Position numbers and translations under genes: made by a program. The notes under the pieces were generated by a model that was given only the letters and a program-made list of their open reading frames with translations, was not told the DNA's origin and searched no databases. A DNA stretch of 64,000 nucleotides, taken from JAJPXI01 sp051867655. Lineage in GTDB: Bacteria > Bacillota > Clostridia > Oscillospirales > Oscillospiraceae. The stretch spans positions 62,001 through 126,000 of the forward strand of contig JBJDYV010000104.1 of NCBI GenBank assembly GCA_051867655.1, written 5' to 3'. Of this stretch, positions 34,481 through 43,451 are shown in pieces (the first letter of the stretch is position 1; each line of letters begins with the position of its first letter).

Positions 34481-36214
34481 ATGATCAGACTCATTCGTGA
34501 AAATTTAAAAGGGAAAGCGCGGCTGTGCGCGCTGCTGGCCCCCCTTTGTATGCTTGTGGAGGTCTACATGGACCTTCAGCAGCCTACGCTGATGTCCGAG
34601 ATCATTGACATCGGCGTGGCCAATTCCGATCTGGCCTACGTGCTGCACACCGGCCTGCGGATGCTCGGCTGCGCGTTTTTGGGGATGCTGGGCGGCGCGC
34701 TGTGCGGCATTCTGGCCACCTACGCGGCCTTCCATTTCGGCGGCGCCCTGCGCGACCGGCTGTTCGGCAAGATCTTTTCCCTGGACTGCGCCAAAATCGA
34801 CGAGCTGGAGACCGCCTCCCTGGTGACCCGGATGACCGGCGACGTCACCCAGGTCCAGAACATGCTGATGACGCTGATGCGCGGCATCTTCCGGGCCCCC
34901 CTGCTCTGCATCGGGAGCGTCTTCATGGCCTTTACCCTCAGCCCGCGTCTGGCCCTGCTCCTCTGCGTGGTGATCCCCCTGCTCGCCGTGGCCGCCGTGC
35001 TGGTCGTCCGGTACGCCATCCCGCTGTACGCCAACATGCAGCGGTGGATGGACCGGGTCAACACCGCCGTGCGGGAGAACCTGCTGGGGATCCGGGTGGT
35101 GAAATCCCTGACTCTGGAGGAGGAACAGTCCCGGCAGTTTGACGAGACCAACCACGCCTTCCTCGAAAGCAGCGTCCGCGCCCAGATGGCCACCTTCCGC
35201 CTGATGCCCATCGTGACCCTGGTCATGAATTTCAGCATCGTGGCGGTGCTCTGGTTCGGCGGGCATATGCAGGTCGCCGGGGAGCTGCCCGAGGGGCGGA
35301 TCATGGCGTTCATCAATTACCTGGTCCAGATCTCCAGCACCCTGACCATGCTGGTAAACATGTCCATCAGCTTTTCCCGGGCCCAGGCCTCCGTGGGGCG
35401 GATCACCCAGGTCCTGGACGCTCAGAACGCCACCGCCGCGCCGGAGCAGCCGGCTGACCCGGAGGGGTTCGACCTGGAGTTCCGGGACGTCAGCTTTTCC
35501 TATCACGGCAGCGAGAAGGCCCTGCGGGACATCAGCTTCACCGTGCGGGAGGGACAGCGGCTGGGCATCATCGGGCCCACCGGCTGCGGCAAGAGCACCC
35601 TGGCGGCGCTGTGCGCCCGCATGTACGACCCCGACGCGGGGCAGATCCTTCTGGGCGGCGTGGATCTGCGGGAGATCGCGCCGGAGGTCCTGCGGAACGA
35701 CGTGGGCATCGTGCTCCAGAACAGCCGCCTATTTTCCGGGACCGTGGCGGAAAACCTGCGCTACGGGAAAAACGACGCCTCCGAGGAGGAGGTCTGGGAC
35801 GCCGCCGAGGGGGCGGCCGCCCGGAGCTTCCTGCAGGAAATGCCCGAGCAGCTGGAGGCCCATGTGGCCCAGCGCGGCAGCAATTTTTCCGGCGGACAGA
35901 AGCAGCGGCTCTCCATCGCCCGCTCCCTGCTCCACGCGCCCAGGATCCTGATCCTGGACGACTCCACCAGCGCCCTGGACCTGCTGACCGAGGCCGCGCT
36001 GCAGGAAAACCTGCGGGAGCGGCTGGCCGGGTCCACCATGATCTACATCGCCCAGCGGATCTCCAGCATCATGCACTGCGACCAGATCCTGGTCATGGAG
36101 CACGGCGGCATCATCGCCCGGGGCACCCACGCGCAGCTGATGGAGAGCTGCGAGATCTACCGCTCCATCGCGCGCACCCAGCTGGGAGAGGAGGCAATGA
36201 GCAGCCATGGCTGA
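34481..36214 (+). CDS. ABC exporter, fused permease-ATPase (subunit 1 of a heterodimer)
   Basis: The 577-residue protein has six membrane helices in residues ~15-300 and an ATPase domain from about 335. That domain carries Walker A GPTGCGKST, signature NFSGGQKQRLSIARSLL and Walker B RILILDDSTSALD. The catalytic Glu after Walker B is Asp here (DDSTSALD), the usual sign of the degenerate half of a heterodimeric ABCB-type exporter. It overlaps the next gene by 8 bases. Such pairs export drugs, lipids or peptides. Confidence 0.93.
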   Translation: MIRLIRENLKGKARLCALLAPLCMLVEVYMDLQQPTLMSEIIDIGVANSDLAYVLHTGLRMLGCAFLGMLGGALCGILATYAAFHFGGALRDRLFGKIFSLDCAKIDELETASLVTRMTGDVTQVQNMLMTLMRGIFRAPLLCIGSVFMAFTLSPRLALLLCVVIPLLAVAAVLVVRYAIPLYANMQRWMDRVNTAVRENLLGIRVVKSLTLEEEQSRQFDETNHAFLESSVRAQMATFRLMPIVTLVMNFSIVAVLWFGGHMQVAGELPEGRIMAFINYLVQISSTLTMLVNMSISFSRAQASVGRITQVLDAQNATAAPEQPADPEGFDLEFRDVSFSYHGSEKALRDISFTVREGQRLGIIGPTGCGKSTLAALCARMYDPDAGQILLGGVDLREIAPEVLRNDVGIVLQNSRLFSGTVAENLRYGKNDASEEEVWDAAEGAAARSFLQEMPEQLEAHVAQRGSNFSGGQKQRLSIARSLLHAPRILILDDSTSALDLLTEAALQENLRERLAGSTMIYIAQRISSIMHCDQILVMEHGGIIARGTHAQLMESCEIYRSIARTQLGEEAMSSHG

Positions 36215-38036
36215 GCCCAATACCAAAAGAATGAGCTTCGGACAGCGCTTTTCGGACCCCTTCGCGGAGAAGGCGGTCCTGACCAACGGGCGCGGCACCC
36301 TCCGCCGCCTGCTGGGCTATCTGCTGCCCTACCGCGCCGCGCTGACGGCGGCGTTCGCCTGCGTGGTGGTCTCCACGCTGGTGACCATCCTGGGCACCCG
36401 CCTGTGCGGGTACACCATCGACCACTTCATCCTGGCGGCCGATCTGAAAAAGCTGGGGTACGTCTGCGTGCTGATGCTCCTGATGTACCTGGCCGGGACC
36501 GGAACGACCTATCTGCAGAACCGGCTGATGATCCGCATCTCCCAGACCGTGTCCGCCGCCCTGCGCCGGGACCTGTTCCAAAAGGTGCAAAGGCTCCCCC
36601 TGCGCTTTTTTGACTCCCAGAGCAGCGGCGACATCATGAGCCGCCTGACCAACGACATCGACAACATCGCCACCGCCATCTCCGAAAACGCGGTGCAGCT
36701 GCTGTCCAGCATCGTCAGCGTCGCGGGCATGCTGGTCGCCATGCTGCTGCTGAGCCCGCTGCTGACCCTGGTGTGCCTGTTCGCGTCCGCTCTGACCGTG
36801 ATCATCACCCGGCTCGTCACCCGCTACGCCCGCCGGTTTTTCGTCGGCCAGCAGAAGAACCTGGGCGAGATGAACGGGTACATCGAGGAGATGGTCTCCG
36901 GGCAGAAGGTTTTGCGGCTGTTCAGCCGGGAGGAAAAAGTTAAGGCGCAGTTCTCCGAGATCAACCAGCGGTACGTCGCCGACGCCACCCGGGCCCAGGC
37001 GGCCGCCTCCGTGATCGGCCCCTGCAACAACATGGTCAACAATGTGGCCTACCTGCTGGTGGCGGTGTGCGGCAGTCTCTGCGTCATCACCGGGCTGGGC
37101 GGCACCAGCGTGGGCGACGTGTTCTCCTTCATGCTGTACATGCGCAGCTTCACCAACCCCATCAACAACATCCTGACTCTGGTCAACACGCTGCAGCTGG
37201 CTCTGGTCAGCGCCGAGCGCGTGTTCGAGACCATGGACGAGCAGCCCGAGCAGGACGCGCCCGGCGCCGAAGAGATCGGCGCCATCACGGGCGACATCCG
37301 GCTGGAGCACGTGGACTTCTCCTATGTGCCGGGCAAGCAGGTGCTGTATGACGCCTGCATCAGCGCCGCCCCCGGGGAGACGGTGGCCATCGTCGGCCCC
37401 ACCGGCGCGGGCAAGACCACGATCATCAGCCTGCTGACCCGGTTCTACGACGCCGACGGCGGCCAGATCACCATCGACTCCCGGCCCATCGGCGGGATCA
37501 CCCGGAAGTCCCTGCGCCGCCAGGTCGCCCTGGTGCTGCAGGACACCTTCCTGTTTTCCAGCACCATCCGGGAAAACATCCGCTGCGGCAGGCCGGACGC
37601 CACCGACGAGGAGGTGGAGCGGGCCGCCCGGCAGGCCCACGCCCACGAGTTTATCCTGCAGCTCCCCCAGGGCTACGACACCGTGCTGACCGACAACGGC
37701 GAAAACCTGTCCCAGGGCCAGCGCCAGCTGCTGAACATTGCCCGGGCCATCATCTCCCGGGCGTCCGTCCTGATCCTGGACGAGGCCACCTCCTCCGTGG
37801 ACACCCGGACGGAGCAGGTCATCCAGGCGGCGCTGCTGGAGCTGATGAAGGATAAGACCTCCTTCGTCATCGCCCACCGGCTCTCCACCATCCGCAGCGC
37901 GGACAAAATCATCGTGGTGGACCACGGCCGGATCATCGAGCAGGGCAGCCACCAGGCTCTTCTGGAGAAGAAGGGCTTCTATTACGATCTGTACATGAGC
38001 CAGTTCCGGTTCGGAGCGGTGGAAGCGACCTGCTGA
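36207..38036 (+). CDS. ABC exporter, fused permease-ATPase (subunit 2 of a heterodimer)
   Basis: The 609-residue partner has an N-terminal extension of about 40 residues, six membrane helices, and an ATPase with Walker A GPTGAGKTT, signature NLSQGQRQLLNIARAI and Walker B VLILDEATSSVD with a canonical Glu. It also has the H-loop VIAHRLSTI. One consensus and one degenerate ATPase site is the normal layout of BmrCD/TM287-288-like exporters. It is the last gene before a strong terminator. Confidence 0.94.
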   Translation: MAEPNTKRMSFGQRFSDPFAEKAVLTNGRGTLRRLLGYLLPYRAALTAAFACVVVSTLVTILGTRLCGYTIDHFILAADLKKLGYVCVLMLLMYLAGTGTTYLQNRLMIRISQTVSAALRRDLFQKVQRLPLRFFDSQSSGDIMSRLTNDIDNIATAISENAVQLLSSIVSVAGMLVAMLLLSPLLTLVCLFASALTVIITRLVTRYARRFFVGQQKNLGEMNGYIEEMVSGQKVLRLFSREEKVKAQFSEINQRYVADATRAQAAASVIGPCNNMVNNVAYLLVAVCGSLCVITGLGGTSVGDVFSFMLYMRSFTNPINNILTLVNTLQLALVSAERVFETMDEQPEQDAPGAEEIGAITGDIRLEHVDFSYVPGKQVLYDACISAAPGETVAIVGPTGAGKTTIISLLTRFYDADGGQITIDSRPIGGITRKSLRRQVALVLQDTFLFSSTIRENIRCGRPDATDEEVERAARQAHAHEFILQLPQGYDTVLTDNGENLSQGQRQLLNIARAIISRASVLILDEATSSVDTRTEQVIQAALLELMKDKTSFVIAHRLSTIRSADKIIVVDHGRIIEQGSHQALLEKKGFYYDLYMSQFRFGAVEATC

Positions 38037-38045
38037 CACCGCCAT

Positions 38046-38079
38046 CAAAAAAACCTCGACAAAAGTCGAGGTTTTTTTG
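38046..38079. terminator. Bidirectional terminator after the ABC exporter
   Basis: AAAAAAACCTCGAC / GTCGAGGTTTTTTT with an AAAA loop. It serves both the exporter and the convergent DUF362 gene. Confidence 0.95.
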
Positions 38080-38102
38080 ATTCATCTTTTCAAATTTCCG
38101 GA

Positions 38103-38969
38103 TCAGTCCACTTCCACCAGCCGGTATTCCCGGCTGCCGTAGCCCAGAGCGGCGGCGGCTTCAATGGTGTGGATGCCGTTGCGGCTCTCGATGCGCTTGA
38201 GCAGCAGGGGCTTGCCCGGGTCGTCGCTGGCGTACACCAGGTCGATGCAGGCCTGGTCGATGGCGATGGGGTCGGTGGACGCCAGGATGCCGATGTCGGC
38301 CATGCAGGGGTCCTTGGCCACCGCGCAGCAGTCGCAGTCCACGCTCATGTTCTTCATGACGTTCACATAGACCAGCTTGTCCTTGAAATACTCCACCACG
38401 GAGCTGGCCGCGTCCGCCATGGACTCCAGGAACTTGTCGTGGTCGGCCGTCCAGATGTCCGCCGGCACGCCCGCGCCGTGGATATACGCCTTGCCGAAGG
38501 AGGACGCCACGCCGATGGACAGCTGCTTCAGCGCGCCGCCGTAGCCGCCCATGGGGTGGCCCTTGAAGTGGGACAGCACCAGCATGGAGTCATAGCGCGT
38601 AATGTCCTTGCCCACATAGTTCTTCTGAATGATCTTGCCGTTGGGGATGCTCAGCTCCAGGTCGGGGCCCTCGGCGTCCATGATGTCCACGTCAAACGCC
38701 TTGCTCCAGCCGTGGTACTCGATGAGCTTGCGGTGCCGCTCGGTGGTGTTGCGCTCCCCCTCATAGGCGGTGTTGCACTCCACCACGGTGCCGCCCACAT
38801 ACTCGATCATGGGCCGCCAGAAATCGGGGCCGAGGAAATTCTGGTTTCCCTTCTCCCCCGAGTGGAGCTTGACCGCCACCCGGCCGGGCAGCTCCCGTCC
38901 TACCAGCTTGTAAAGCTCCACCACCTTTTCCGGGGTGATGGTGCGGGAAAAATAGACTGTCGCGCTCAT
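38103..38969 (-). CDS. DUF362 domain protein
   Basis: The 288-residue protein fits the DUF362 family: RVAVKLHSGEKGNQNFLGP near the start, a central HFKGHPMGGYGGALKQLSIG, and CDCCAVAKDPCMADIGILAS with clustered Cys, then STDPIAIDQACIDLVY. Members often carry a ferredoxin domain, which is missing here; the central Cys residues could still hold a metal. Function is not established. It follows the ROK kinase by 13 bases, so it is in the same transcript. Confidence 0.8.
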   Translation of the reverse strand: MSATVYFSRTITPEKVVELYKLVGRELPGRVAVKLHSGEKGNQNFLGPDFWRPMIEYVGGTVVECNTAYEGERNTTERHRKLIEYHGWSKAFDVDIMDAEGPDLELSIPNGKIIQKNYVGKDITRYDSMLVLSHFKGHPMGGYGGALKQLSIGVASSFGKAYIHGAGVPADIWTADHDKFLESMADAASSVVEYFKDKLVYVNVMKNMSVDCDCCAVAKDPCMADIGILASTDPIAIDQACIDLVYASDDPGKPLLLKRIESRNGIHTIEAAAALGYGSREYRLVEVD

Positions 38970-38982
38970 ACACAGTTCCTCC

Positions 38983-39933
38983 TCAAGTTAGAATCATCTT
39001 CGCGCATCCGTAGATGCCCGCGTCGTTGCCCAGCTGGGCCACCACGATCCCCGTGCGGGCGGAGACGTGGAAGGCGTACTGTTGATAATACTTTAAAATG
39101 GAGTCGGTCAGTACGCTGCCCGCCCGGCTCATGCCGCCGCCGATGATATAAATATCCGGGTCAATGGTGCAGGAGACATAGCTCATGGCCCGGCCCAGAT
39201 AGTCGCCGCAGCGATCCACAACGGCCCGGGCCATCTCCTCGCCCTCCCGGGCCAGGTCGCAGATCTCCCGGGAGGTGAAATTCTCCATCTCCCGCAGGGC
39301 GGAGGGCAGATCGCTCTCCGCGAGCATCCGTCTGGCCAGGCGCACCACGCCGTTGGCGGAGGCGTACTGCTCCAGGCAGCCCCGCTTGCCGCAGGAACAC
39401 GCCTCGGTCTCCAGGGGCTCCACCGTCATGTGGCCCACCTCCCCGGCGCCGCCGTTGGCGCCGGGCACGATGCGGCCGTTCAAAACCACGCCGCCGCCCA
39501 CGCCGGTGCCCAGGGTGAACAGAACGGCGCTTTTCAGCCCCCGGCCCTTGCCGCCGCCCTGCCACAGCTCGCCCAGGGCGGCCACGTTGGCGTCGTTGCC
39601 CGCGTGCACGTTGGGGATCTCCGGTAGCAGCTCGTTCATCCGCCCCCGGACGCTGATCACGCCCCAGCCCAGGTTGACGCACTTGTGGACCACATGGTTT
39701 TCATCCACGGGGCCGGGCACGCCGATGCCGATACCCTCCACCTGCCCCGCTTCGATACTCCGGTTCTCCAGGGCGCAGCGGATGGACCGGGCCACGTCGG
39801 GCAGGATCTCCGCCCCGCCGTTCTCCGTTCGCGTGGGGATCTCCCACTTTTCCAGCAGCTCCCCTTCGCAGGTGAACAGACCCAGCTTCACCGTCGTCCC
39901 GCCGATATCCACACCAAACACGTAAGGCTTCAT
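38983..39933 (-). CDS. ROK family sugar kinase (glucokinase-like)
   Basis: The start is ATG 39933 (MKPYVFGVDIGGTTVKLGLF), with GGGGG upstream, giving 316 residues. It has the ROK phosphate motif DIGGTTVKLG and the Zn site GHMTVEPLETEACSCGKRGCLEQ (in part: ACSCGKRGCLEQYAS), and NDANVAALGE for sugar binding. ROK glucokinases phosphorylate glucose with ATP. It is divergent from a sugar ABC importer and MalQ, which releases glucose, so glucose phosphorylation is the likely role. The open frame starts 15 bases earlier but lacks a ribosome-binding site there. Confidence 0.85.
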   Translation of the reverse strand: MKPYVFGVDIGGTTVKLGLFTCEGELLEKWEIPTRTENGGAEILPDVARSIRCALENRSIEAGQVEGIGIGVPGPVDENHVVHKCVNLGWGVISVRGRMNELLPEIPNVHAGNDANVAALGELWQGGGKGRGLKSAVLFTLGTGVGGGVVLNGRIVPGANGGAGEVGHMTVEPLETEACSCGKRGCLEQYASANGVVRLARRMLAESDLPSALREMENFTSREICDLAREGEEMARAVVDRCGDYLGRAMSYVSCTIDPDIYIIGGGMSRAGSVLTDSILKYYQQYAFHVSARTGIVVAQLGNDAGIYGCAKMILT

Positions 39934-39969
39934 CCCGTGCGCCCCCATTTACTCAATTTGTCTGTTTAT

Positions 39970-39998
39970 ATTGTACCATGACTCTTGCCCGGCGTAAA
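39970..39998 (-). promoter_or_regulatory. Promoter of the ROK kinase gene
   Basis: On the minus strand TTTACG (39998-39993), 17 bases, TACAAT (39975-39970), about 40 bases before the start codon. Confidence 0.6.
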
Positions 39999-40102
39999 TG
40001 CCGAATTCAGGGGGATTTCTCCTAGTATCTGGTCGAATTGTGAAAAATACGCAAAATGGAATTGTCCACTTTCACAAAATTAGCAAAAACGTCAAAAAAG
40101 GA

Positions 40103-40131
40103 TTGCAACTTCCGAAAAAATAGTTTATGAT
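40103..40131 (+). promoter_or_regulatory. Promoter of the sugar importer operon
   Basis: TTGCAA (40103-40108), 17 bases, TATGAT (40126-40131). The operator pair lies immediately downstream, where a bound repressor would block transcription. Confidence 0.75.
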
Positions 40132-40146
40132 GTTTGTAAAGAGATT

Positions 40147-40173
40147 TGGAAACGTTTCCATGAAACGTTTCCA
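40147..40173. promoter_or_regulatory. Paired LacI-type operators
   Basis: TGGAAACGTTTCCA (40147-40160) is a perfect palindrome, and TGAAACGTTTCCA (40161-40173) is a second, nearly identical half-overlapping site. Sequence and position fit the LacI/GalR-family repressor encoded four genes downstream; CcpA binding is an alternative. Confidence 0.75.
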
Positions 40174-40213
40174 CTCTCCCAGGCATACTTAATCTTATTC
40201 TTACAGGAGGAAA

Positions 40214-41497
40214 ATGAAAATGAAAAAGCGTCTTATCGCCCTCGCACTCAGCGCAGTCATGGTCTTCGCTCTTCTGGCCGGCTGCGGCAGCAAGGATGAA
40301 GGCTCTGTCTACTGGCTGAACTTCAAGCCCGAGGCCGACGCCGCCCTGCAGAAGATCGCTGAAACCTACGAGAAAGAGACCGGCGTGAAGGTCAAGGTCG
40401 TCACCGCCGCCTCCGGCGACTACAACACCAAGCTGACCTCCGAGATGGACAAGAAGGACGCCCCCACCCTCTTTAACGTCGGCAACCCCGGCGCTGTGAA
40501 GACCTGGGGCGACTACTGCTACGACCTGACCGGCACCGACGTGCTCGGCGAGCTGACTCAGGACATCATCCTCTACACCCCCGAGGGCACCATCGCCTCC
40601 ATCGGCTACTGCACCGAGAGCTTCGGCATCATCGTCAACAAGACCCTGCTGGCCGAGGCCGGCTATGACATCTCCGACATCACCAATTTTGAGACCCTGA
40701 AGAAGGTCGCCGACGACATCCATGAGCGCGCCGACGAGCTGGGCTTTGACGCCTTCTCCTCCGCCGGTCTGGACGGCTCTTCCAGCTGGCGCTTCTCCGG
40801 CCACCTGGCCAACATGCCCCTGTACTACGAGTTCCGCGACGACGGCGTCACCTCCCAGCCCGCCGAGATCAAGGGCACCTACCTGGACGCCTATAAGAAC
40901 ATCTGGGATCTGTACATCACCGACTCCGCCGTCACCGGCGCCGACCTGGCCACCGCCACCGGCGATATGTCCACCGGCGAGTTCAAGGAGCGCAAGGCCG
41001 TCTTCTATCAGAACGGCTCCTGGGAGTACGCGGGCCTGAAGGAGGCCGGCTTCACCGATGACGAGCTGCAGATGATCCCCCTCTACTGCGGCGTGGACGG
41101 CGAGGAGAAGGCCGGCCTGTGCTCTGGCACCGAGAACTGCTGGGCCGTCAACAAGAACGCTTCCGAGGCCGATATCAAGGCCACCCTGGACTTCATGTAC
41201 TGGATGGTCACCTCCGAGGCCGGCACCAAGTGCATGACCGAGCAGTTCGGTGCCATCCCCTACAAGAACTCCCCCGAGAACTCCAACCTCTTCCTCAACA
41301 ACGCCGCTGAGTATGTCGCCGACGGCAAGTACTCTGTCTCTTGGGCCTTCAACTTCACCCCCGCCGTGGACGACTGGCGCGCCGGCGTGGTGGACGCTCT
41401 GACCAAGTACACCGCCGGCACCGGCGACTGGTCCGGCGTGGAGACCGCTTTCGTGCAGGGCTGGGCGCAGCAGTACGCCGCTGAGAACCAGGGCTGA
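40214..41497 (+). CDS. Carbohydrate ABC transporter substrate-binding lipoprotein
   Basis: The 427-residue protein has a lipobox (FALLAGCGSKD, Cys near residue 22) and the SBP_bac_1 fold (LQKIAETYEKETGVKVKVVTA, VGNPGAVKTWGDY). AGGAGG lies 4 bases before the ATG. The family binds malto-oligosaccharides and other sugars. The downstream MalQ points to alpha-glucans, but the binding pocket cannot be assigned from sequence. Codon use is strongly biased to C-ending codons, a sign of high expression. Confidence 0.92.
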   Translation: MKMKKRLIALALSAVMVFALLAGCGSKDEGSVYWLNFKPEADAALQKIAETYEKETGVKVKVVTAASGDYNTKLTSEMDKKDAPTLFNVGNPGAVKTWGDYCYDLTGTDVLGELTQDIILYTPEGTIASIGYCTESFGIIVNKTLLAEAGYDISDITNFETLKKVADDIHERADELGFDAFSSAGLDGSSSWRFSGHLANMPLYYEFRDDGVTSQPAEIKGTYLDAYKNIWDLYITDSAVTGADLATATGDMSTGEFKERKAVFYQNGSWEYAGLKEAGFTDDELQMIPLYCGVDGEEKAGLCSGTENCWAVNKNASEADIKATLDFMYWMVTSEAGTKCMTEQFGAIPYKNSPENSNLFLNNAAEYVADGKYSVSWAFNFTPAVDDWRAGVVDALTKYTAGTGDWSGVETAFVQGWAQQYAAENQG

Positions 41498-41535
41498 GTC
41501 AAAACGGTCACAACCGCATTGGAACTGTAAAACTG

Positions 41536-41561
41536 TGGGGCGGGCGGAAACGCCCGCCCCA
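41536..41561 (+). terminator. Intercistronic hairpin after the sugar-binding protein gene
   Basis: Perfect TGGGGCGGGCG / CGCCCGCCCCA stem with a GAAA loop, without a long T-run. It likely lets the binding protein be made in excess of the permeases. Confidence 0.75.
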
Positions 41562-41664
41562 TACCTCTAAAAAAGAATGGGACGCAGGGGTGCCGCGCCG
41601 TGGGACGGCGCCGGACCCGTACGCCTCAGTCAACAATTTATCAAGATCGGAGTGTGGGAAAGAA

Positions 41665-42582
41665 ATGAAAAAGAAAAAACGGGCACCTCATGACGGATTG
41701 AGCTCCAGCCTGATCCGCCGGCCCATCGCGCGGATGGGATGGCTGTTCCTGCTGCCTACCGTCGCGGCGTTCTGCATCGGCTTTGTCTGGCCGTTCCTGC
41801 AGGGACTGTTCCTGTCCTTCACCAAGTTCCGCATCACCCGCGACTGGGAGTGGGCGGGTCTGAGCAACTACGTCAAGGCCCTGCAGGATCCCTCTTTCCT
41901 GCACGCCTTCTGGTACACCGCCCTGTTCGCCCTGGTCAGCCTGATCGCCATCAACCTGCTGGCCTTCACGGTGGCCTACGTCCTGACCCAGAATATCAAG
42001 GGCTCCAACCTGTTCCGCACGGTGTTCTTCATGCCCAACCTGATCGGCGGCATCGTGCTGGGCTACATCTGGTCCATGATCTTTGACGGCATCCTGACCC
42101 GGTTCGGCACCTCCATCCTGCTGGAGACCAAGTACGGCTTCTGGGGCCTGGTCATCCTGATGTGCTGGCAGCAGATCGGCTACATGATGATCATTTACAT
42201 CGCCGGACTGCAGGCGGTGCCCGAGGATATGCTGGAGGCCGCCCGCATCGACGGCGCCAACCGCTGGCAGACCCTGTGGAAGGTCACCATCCCCAACATG
42301 ATGCCCTCCATCACCATCTGCATGTTCCTGACCCTGACCAATTCCTTCAAGCTGTTCGACCAGAACCTGGCTTTGACCGAGGGCCGTCCCTTCAACATGC
42401 TGGCGGACGGCTCCACCATCAAGACCACGGAGATGCTGGCCCTGAACATCGTCAACTCCTTCTCGTCCAACGTCACCAACCGCGGCGTCGGTCAGGCCAA
42501 GGCCGTCCTGTTCTGTATCCTGGTGGTCGCCATCGGCCTGATCCAGCTTCGCGCTACCCGCTCCAAGGAGGTGCAGCAGTAA
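41665..42582 (+). CDS. Sugar ABC transporter permease, MalF-like
   Basis: The start is ATG 41665, after GGGAAAG; this gives 305 residues. It has six helices, the N-terminal PTVAAFCIGFVWPFLQGLFLSF (in part: PFLQGLFLSFTKFRITRDW) and the EAA coupling loop EAARIDGANRWQTLWKVTIPN. It ends one base inside the MalG-like start codon. The channel partner is the following gene. No ATPase is encoded here, so a shared MsmX-type ATPase elsewhere is expected. Confidence 0.93.
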   Translation: MKKKKRAPHDGLSSSLIRRPIARMGWLFLLPTVAAFCIGFVWPFLQGLFLSFTKFRITRDWEWAGLSNYVKALQDPSFLHAFWYTALFALVSLIAINLLAFTVAYVLTQNIKGSNLFRTVFFMPNLIGGIVLGYIWSMIFDGILTRFGTSILLETKYGFWGLVILMCWQQIGYMMIIYIAGLQAVPEDMLEAARIDGANRWQTLWKVTIPNMMPSITICMFLTLTNSFKLFDQNLALTEGRPFNMLADGSTIKTTEMLALNIVNSFSSNVTNRGVGQAKAVLFCILVVAIGLIQLRATRSKEVQQ

Positions 42583-43445
42583 TGAACAACGCTCCCCGGA
42601 TCAAGAAAAAGCGCCACTCCGGCCGGATCGCCGCCACCGTGGTGATGGCCATCATCTGCGTGGTCTATATCATGCCCATCGTCATGGTGCTCATCAACTC
42701 CTTCAAGTCCAACAACGCCATCAACATGGATACCTTCGCCCTGCCCAACGCGGACACCTTCATGGGCCTGGCCAACTTCGTCAAGGGCATGACCTTCGGC
42801 AACTATCCCTTCCTGAAGTCCGCCCTGTTCAGTCTGCTGATCACCGTGCTCTCCACCGCCCTGATTCTGGTCTGCACCTCCATGGCGGCCTGGTACATCT
42901 CCCGCGTGGGCGGCCGGTTCTGCAAGCTGGTGTACTTCCTGTGCATCTTCTCCATGGTGGTCCCCTTCCAGATGGTCATGTACACCCTGTCCCGCACCGC
43001 CGACTCCCTGCACCTGAACACCCCCTACACCATTCCCGTGGTCTACCTGGGCTTCGGCGCGGGTCTCGCCATCTTCATGTTCACCGGCTTCGTCAAGTCC
43101 ATTCCCCTGGAAATTGAGGAAGCCGCCGCCATTGACGGCTGCGGCCCCATCCGCACCTTCTTCCAGGTGGTGCTCCCCATGCTCAAGCCCACCCTGATCT
43201 CCGTGGGCGTGCTGGAGATCATGTGGGTGTGGAACGACTACCTGCTGCCCTCTCTGGTCCTCGACATCAACGAGTACCGCACCATTCCCATCCACATCCA
43301 GTATCTGAAGGGCAGCTTCGGCACCGTGGATATGGGCGCCACCATGGCCCTGATCCTGCTGAGCATCATCCCCGTCATCATCTTCTATCTGCTCTGCCAG
43401 AAGCACATCATCAAGGGCGTGGCCGCCGGCGCTGTCAAGGGCTGA
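42582..43445 (+). CDS. Sugar ABC transporter permease, MalG-like
   Basis: The start is ATG 42582, sharing a base with the previous stop (TAATG), and gives 287 residues. It has six helices and the coupling loop EEAAAIDGCGPIRTFFQVVLP. The C-terminus KGVAAGAVKG is typical of MalG-like permeases that end in a Gly. GGAGG lies in the end of the upstream gene. Confidence 0.93.
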   Translation: MNNAPRIKKKRHSGRIAATVVMAIICVVYIMPIVMVLINSFKSNNAINMDTFALPNADTFMGLANFVKGMTFGNYPFLKSALFSLLITVLSTALILVCTSMAAWYISRVGGRFCKLVYFLCIFSMVVPFQMVMYTLSRTADSLHLNTPYTIPVVYLGFGAGLAIFMFTGFVKSIPLEIEEAAAIDGCGPIRTFFQVVLPMLKPTLISVGVLEIMWVWNDYLLPSLVLDINEYRTIPIHIQYLKGSFGTVDMGATMALILLSIIPVIIFYLLCQKHIIKGVAAGAVKG

Positions 43446-43451
43446 TCGGCC

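Noticed and set aside
36111..38048. Minus-strand open frame of 645 codons
   Set aside because: Antisense to the second ABC exporter subunit and composed of low-complexity Gly/Val/Asp/Gln sequence.
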